NCBI GenBank assembly: GCA_905209075.1
Contig: CAJLRL010000014.1
Location: forward strand, 1-53,087
From: an uncultured Lachnospiraceae bacterium
GTDB taxonomy: Bacteria > Bacillota > Clostridia > Lachnospirales > Lachnospiraceae
DNA length: 53,087 nt
Reading direction: 5' to 3'
Shown: positions 49,945 through 53,087 of the stretch, in pieces
How the letters are laid out: every line of letters starts with the position of its first letter
Position numbering within the stretch: position 1 is the first letter of the stretch
The notes under the pieces: generated by a model
The model's database searches: none
What the model was told of the DNA's origin: nothing
What the model saw: the letters and a program-made list of their open reading frames with translations, nothing else
Made by a program: the position numbers and the translations under genes

Positions 49945-51089
49945 CCGTTTTTGTTTCATTTTCCGATAAATACATTTTGTCTGGAATCATTGCAATTACT
50001 CAGACTGTGCTTTTTGCTGTATCATGGCTTATAGGCATGCAGCTTCTAAAGCATAATAAAAAATCATTGTACAGAGCTTTAGCTGTTTTGGGACTCATTC
50101 TTATTATCCTATTTTTTGCCAGTACACAAGTCAAACTTCCTGAAAAATTAAATTGGCCAAGCAGCGGATTAGCGAAGAATTTGCCTGACCCTCCAGCAAA
50201 ATACGGAACAATAACAGCAGATAATAATGATCTTTTTGATGTTGACTTTGAAAAGATGACTGCAGATGATTATAGAAATTACATAAACGACTGTAAAGAT
50301 AAAGGATTTACCATTGATCCAGACGAATCCGGCAGTTCTTATTCTGCTTATAATGATGATGGTTTTAAACTGGTTATTGATTATTCTGATTACAACAATG
50401 AAATGGCAGTCTCTCTGGATGCTCCGGAAGAAATGACAGAATTTACATGGCCTGAAACTGATTTATCCAAGCTGATTCCTCAACCAAAATCCAACTTTGG
50501 CAATATCAATTTTGAGCACGATGATTCAATTTCTATTGATATTGGAGGGACCAGTGAATCAGATTATGCCGAATACGTTCAGACGTGTATTGATTCAGGT
50601 TTTAATGTTGATTACAAAAAATCTGATAAGTTTTATAATGCAGATGATTCCTACGGCAATCATTTAAGCCTGTCCTACAAAGGAAATCAGATCATGAATA
50701 TTAATTTACAAGTTGCAAATTCTGAAGCAGCCACTGATTCAGACAATACAAATACTTTGGATTCCTCAGAAACTACTGACAGTAACACATCTGATATTGA
50801 AAGATCTTCTGATATTGATTCAAGTTCTGTAACTTCGGAACTTAAGGATTTCTTAGACAGTTACGAAGCTTTCGCAGATGAATATATTGCATTCATGCAA
50901 AAATATAATGAATCCGATGATACTTTAAGCATGCTGTCTGATTACAATAACATGCTATCCAGATATGCAGATTTTTCACCAAAAATTGATTCTTATAATA
51001 CTGACGAAATGTCAGCAGCCGATGCCGCATATTTTTTAGAAGTAACCAGTCGCATAGATCAAAAACTTATCAATGCATCTCTTTCTTAA
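49869..51089 (+). pseudogene. Membrane and DUF6591-like part of the frameshifted gene
   Basis: The frame is open from 49869; an internal TTG at 49977 is the first formal start but has no good ribosome binding site. It encodes two membrane helices (FTIAFIFACLIAVFVSF; ITQTVLFAVSWLIGMQ) and a third (ALAVLGLILIILFFAST). Two related beta repeats follow (LPDPPAKYGTITADNNDLFD; IPQPKSNFGNINFEHDDSIS), then a Ser/Asp-rich linker. A C-terminal helical domain has DSYEAFADEYIAFMQKYNES and DAAYFLEVTSRIDQKL, as in DUF6591 proteins. Joined to the zinc ribbon it would be about 470 residues. A 1-nt indel in the A-rich tract 49868-49882 probably causes the break. Confidence 0.75.
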
Positions 51090-51119
51090 AGTAGATTAAT
51101 TTGCTTTAAGATTAAAAAT

Positions 51120-51148
51120 AAGGGGCATATCAGATTGATATTCCCCTT
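51120..51148. terminator. Terminator between DUF6591 gene and small acidic protein gene
   Basis: AAGGGG-CATATCAGATTGATATT-CCCCTT, with inner ATATCA/TGATAT, lies between convergent genes and is followed by ATTCCTTTTCC on the plus strand. Confidence 0.7.
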
Positions 51149-51188
51149 ATTCCTTTTCCGTTATAAAACACATTTATGAAAATTGACT

Positions 51189-51395
51189 TTATAATCCCTG
51201 TGTCATTTTATAATCAATTAAAGACATAAGTGATTCCGAATCGAGCGCAAGCTGCTCACATTCCTCAATCCACTTTTCATATGCCTCGCTGGCTTCATCC
51301 TCTGGCTCCCTTGCCTCGAGTGCCTCCATCATCTTATTGACTTCGGCAAACTCTGCCTTGATATCCTCTAGTAAAGAGTCTTTCGTTGATTTCAT
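51189..51395 (-). CDS. Small acidic hypothetical protein
   Basis: The ATG at 51395 has GGAGG 5 nt upstream; a TTG at 51407 would overlap that site. The 68-residue product is an acidic helical hairpin, with LLEDIKAEFAEVNKMMEALE, then a DEASEAYEKWIEECEQLALD helix. Not recognised. The second copy of the 159-bp element begins 23 nt upstream of its start. Confidence 0.7.
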   Translation of the reverse strand: MKSTKDSLLEDIKAEFAEVNKMMEALEAREPEDEASEAYEKWIEECEQLALDSESLMSLIDYKMTQGL

Positions 51396-51417
51396 GTTTC
51401 CCTCCAAGTCATATTAA

Positions 51418-51576
51418 TGTACTCTCGGCATCTTCTAAATGAAGAATTCTGAGATAGATTTTTGATATACAATGACATTTTCGCAGTGCGTACACGGTGT
51501 GTACGACGAGAAAATGGAAGCAGTATATCGGAAATATAGCCAGAATTATTCGTTTAAAGAAGATTCCGAGAGTACA
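51418..51576. repeat. 159-bp palindromic MITE-like element, copy 2
   Basis: The ends are TGTACTCTCGGCATCTTC and the reverse complement of TGTACTCTCGGAATCTTC. The sequence is the inverse of copy 1 (3353-3511), the same length, with about 7 differences by my alignment. It lies between the Nudix gene (ends 51624) and the small acidic gene (starts 51395), 23 nt from the latter's ATG. The opposite end faces this gene compared with copy 1. Confidence 0.85.
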
Positions 51577-51623
51577 TATTATTATACTTACCTTTTAATT
51601 CTTCACTCAAAATAATTATTCTG

Positions 51624-52169
51624 CTATACAAAGTGTGGTTCAAGCATCTCTAATTCTGCCACATCTATGCAGTTTGGAATCTTGCCATCTATTACATCCT
51701 GTTTACACTGATTGTAATCAAGCCACATAACAGAATCAATTTCCTCCTTCTGTACAGTTATATCCTCTGCATCGATATCCAGCCACAGTAAAAAGACCTT
51801 ACTTATCTGGTTGTCAAGAAATCTCTCTCCGTGAAAGATCTCATCTGCATGATGTCTGTGCAATCCGCAGTCGATAAGCTGTGACGGCTCTATCGTCAGA
51901 CTCAGTTCTTCTTTAAGTTCCCTGAGCGCAGATGGAATATAGTCCACACCTGCCGGTATGTGTCCCGCACTTGATATGTCGTAGCACCCCGGAAAAGAGT
52001 CTTTTTCCATACACCTTTTCTGTAAAAGTATCTGTATGGAATCTCCGCAGTGTCTGACTATCCAGACATGTGCAGTCCTATGAAGTATATTGTTTCTGTG
52101 CGCTTCTCTCCGCTCAATGGTCTTTCCTGTCGGATTTCCCATCTCGTCAACTATATCAAAATATTCCAT
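51624..52169 (-). CDS. Nudix hydrolase, YfcD/isopentenyl-diphosphate-isomerase-like
   Basis: The start is the ATG at 52169 with AAAGGAG 6 nt upstream; the frame extends to 52202. The 181 residues begin EYFDIVDEMGNPTGKTIERREAHR, typical of this Nudix branch. The Nudix box is imperfect: GHIPAG-V-DYIPSAL-RELKEELSL has Val for the first Glu and Ser for the last Gly, while the REx2EE metal-binding core is intact. The substrate is unknown. A promoter-like TATAAT lies upstream near 52213-52220 on the minus strand. Confidence 0.87.
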   Translation of the reverse strand: MEYFDIVDEMGNPTGKTIERREAHRNNILHRTAHVWIVRHCGDSIQILLQKRCMEKDSFPGCYDISSAGHIPAGVDYIPSALRELKEELSLTIEPSQLIDCGLHRHHADEIFHGERFLDNQISKVFLLWLDIDAEDITVQKEEIDSVMWLDYNQCKQDVIDGKIPNCIDVAELEMLEPHFV

Positions 52170-52202
52170 ATGAGACTCCTTTCCCTGCTCAATAAAGTGC
52201 AT

Positions 52203-52368
52203 TTTTTAAGATATATTATAGCTTATTGATGATCGAAGTACCTATCCCGTAAATCAAGGATTTCCGGGATGGTTCGGCGGTCGCCGAACTTCGATTTAGC
52301 CAAATATGAAATTATGCAAGCACAATTTCATATTCGCCTTAAATCTTGTACTTCTCGTCGCTTACGTC
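52203..52368 (-). repeat. Multi-hairpin intergenic element downstream of metG
   Basis: Read on the minus strand, the region has a long hairpin with arms AATATGAAATT and AATTTCATATT around GTGCTTGCAT. A three-way junction follows: ATCGAAGT/ACTTCGAT encloses GTTCGGC-GACC-GCCGAAC and ATCCCG-GAAATC-CTT-GATTTA-CGGGAT. There is no coding sequence and no clear T-tract. It may be an intergenic repeat of REP/MITE type or a structured RNA. Confidence 0.7.
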
Positions 52369-53087
52369 CTATTCAATAGGTGCTCCTGCCGGCATTGGTT
52401 TCTCCGGTGTCATGAGTGCGAGATTTCCCTCGGCATCCTCTGCGCACAGCAGCATTCCCTCTGATAAAACGCCTGCAAGCTTAGCCGGTTTTAAGTTTAC
52501 AAGAACCATTACCTTTTTGCCAACCATCTCCTCAGGAGAATAGTATTTTCTGATACCTGATACGATCTGCTTTGTCTGGTTTCCGATCTTAACCTGTGAG
52601 CATAACAGTTTCTTTGACTTCGGAACTGCCTCACATTTTACGATCTCACCCACCTGGAACTGAAGCTTTTCAAAATCATCAAACGTGATCTCATCCTTTG
52701 TGTCTACATCCATAGGCTCAAGTTCTGCACCGTCTGTGGCATTTTCACTTGCACCACAGCCACATGCTGCCTTACCCTCAACTGCTGCAAGCTTAGCCTG
52801 CTCAGCCTCAAATTCTGCTTTCTGCGCAGCCTGGATTTTCTCTACCTCAGGCATAACATCCTCTGCCTTTAATCTGCCAAAAAGGATCTCAGGTTTATCT
52901 GTAACCTTTGCGCCGCTCTCATAAAGACCGAATTTGTCAAGGTCATCAAAGTCACGGAGTGTTGTGTTAAGCTGTGCCACGATTTTTTCTGCTGTCTCAG
53001 GCAGGAATGAATGCAGAAGGCTTGCTCCGATCGTGATAGACTCTGTGAGGTTGTAAAGCACCTCAGCAAGACGATCCTGCTGTGCCT
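52369..53087 (-). CDS. metG: Methionyl-tRNA synthetase, C-terminal part (partial)
   Basis: The gene runs off the right edge. The visible 239 codons start AQQDRLAEVLYNLTES, then give the end of the anticodon-binding helical domain (LPETAEKIVAQL). A linker follows with a small Cys cluster (AACGCGAS). The C-terminal tRNA-binding (Trbp111/EMAP-II-like) OB fold has FEKLQFQVGEIVKCEAVPKSKKLL, QIVSGIRKYYSPEEM and VLVNLKPAKLAGVLSEGMLL. This domain helps dimerisation and tRNA capture. Confidence 0.96.
   Translation of the reverse strand, partial: AQQDRLAEVLYNLTESITIGASLLHSFLPETAEKIVAQLNTTLRDFDDLDKFGLYESGAKVTDKPEILFGRLKAEDVMPEVEKIQAAQKAEFEAEQAKLAAVEGKAACGCGASENATDGAELEPMDVDTKDEITFDDFEKLQFQVGEIVKCEAVPKSKKLLCSQVKIGNQTKQIVSGIRKYYSPEEMVGKKVMVLVNLKPAKLAGVLSEGMLLCAEDAEGNLALMTPEKPMPAGAPIE

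Overview
The window looks like a low-GC Gram-positive anaerobe of the class Clostridia, most likely family Lachnospiraceae. This is inferred from gene content: a perR/reverse-rubrerythrin pair, short CarD-like, DUF5711, DUF6128 and DUF4317 proteins, an LplA-type lipoprotein, a large-type SRP RNA and an iscR-iscS-iscU-mnmA cluster. No species call is possible from the sequence alone.

Layout. Positions 1-470 hold the 5' end of a 16S rRNA gene (minus strand) with a palindrome-rich leader and three tandem sigma-A promoters. Positions 528-8557 are minus-strand housekeeping genes: cvpA-like, DUF5711 and an MPN-fold membrane protein, then a dnaX-ybaB-recR unit with a terminator, a phosphofructokinase, a YesL-like protein and two small proteins. 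Positions 8709-10691 are a plus-strand operon with a B6-vitamer kinase, an ECF S component and a TatD-associated radical SAM protein. Positions 10765-15159 carry sulfur and Fe-S metabolism (cysK; iscR-iscS-iscU-mnmA). Positions 15204-16901 hold nudC, the SRP RNA and tadA. An oxidative-stress pair (perR and reverse rubrerythrin) lies at 18431-19527, followed by an M42 aminopeptidase and recQ.

Positions 23505-33405 are more accessory: an orphan LplA-like lipoprotein, a SulP transporter coupled to an unknown membrane protein, a MATE pump, an XRE regulator, a 5'-truncated Rpn-family gene and an AI-2E family transporter. Positions 33472-37977 form a sugar ABC transporter locus (binding protein, two permeases, LacI regulator) with a recognisable promoter and operator but no local ATPase. 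Positions 38150-42065 contain a compact 42-codon gene with highly structured flanks, then a GIY-YIG protein, a TPR-GGDEF protein, a degenerate LytM/M23 protein and ksgA. Positions 42195-48077 hold tatD, an AIM24 protein, a second MATE pump, a nitronate monooxygenase-like flavoprotein and a YxjG/YxjH methionine-synthase-like protein.

The end of the window (48078-51577) is the least ordinary part. It has a DUF4230 gene and a 27-residue membrane peptide between 35-bp inverted repeats, decayed coding fragments, and a frameshifted zinc-ribbon/DUF6591 gene. It also has the second copy of a 159-bp palindromic element whose first copy is at 3353-3511. The window closes with a Nudix hydrolase, a multi-hairpin intergenic element and the 3' part of metG.

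The strongest leads are the 159-bp element, both copies of which end exactly 23 nt before a start codon, and the 42-codon gene with a structured 5' leader and a branched terminator.
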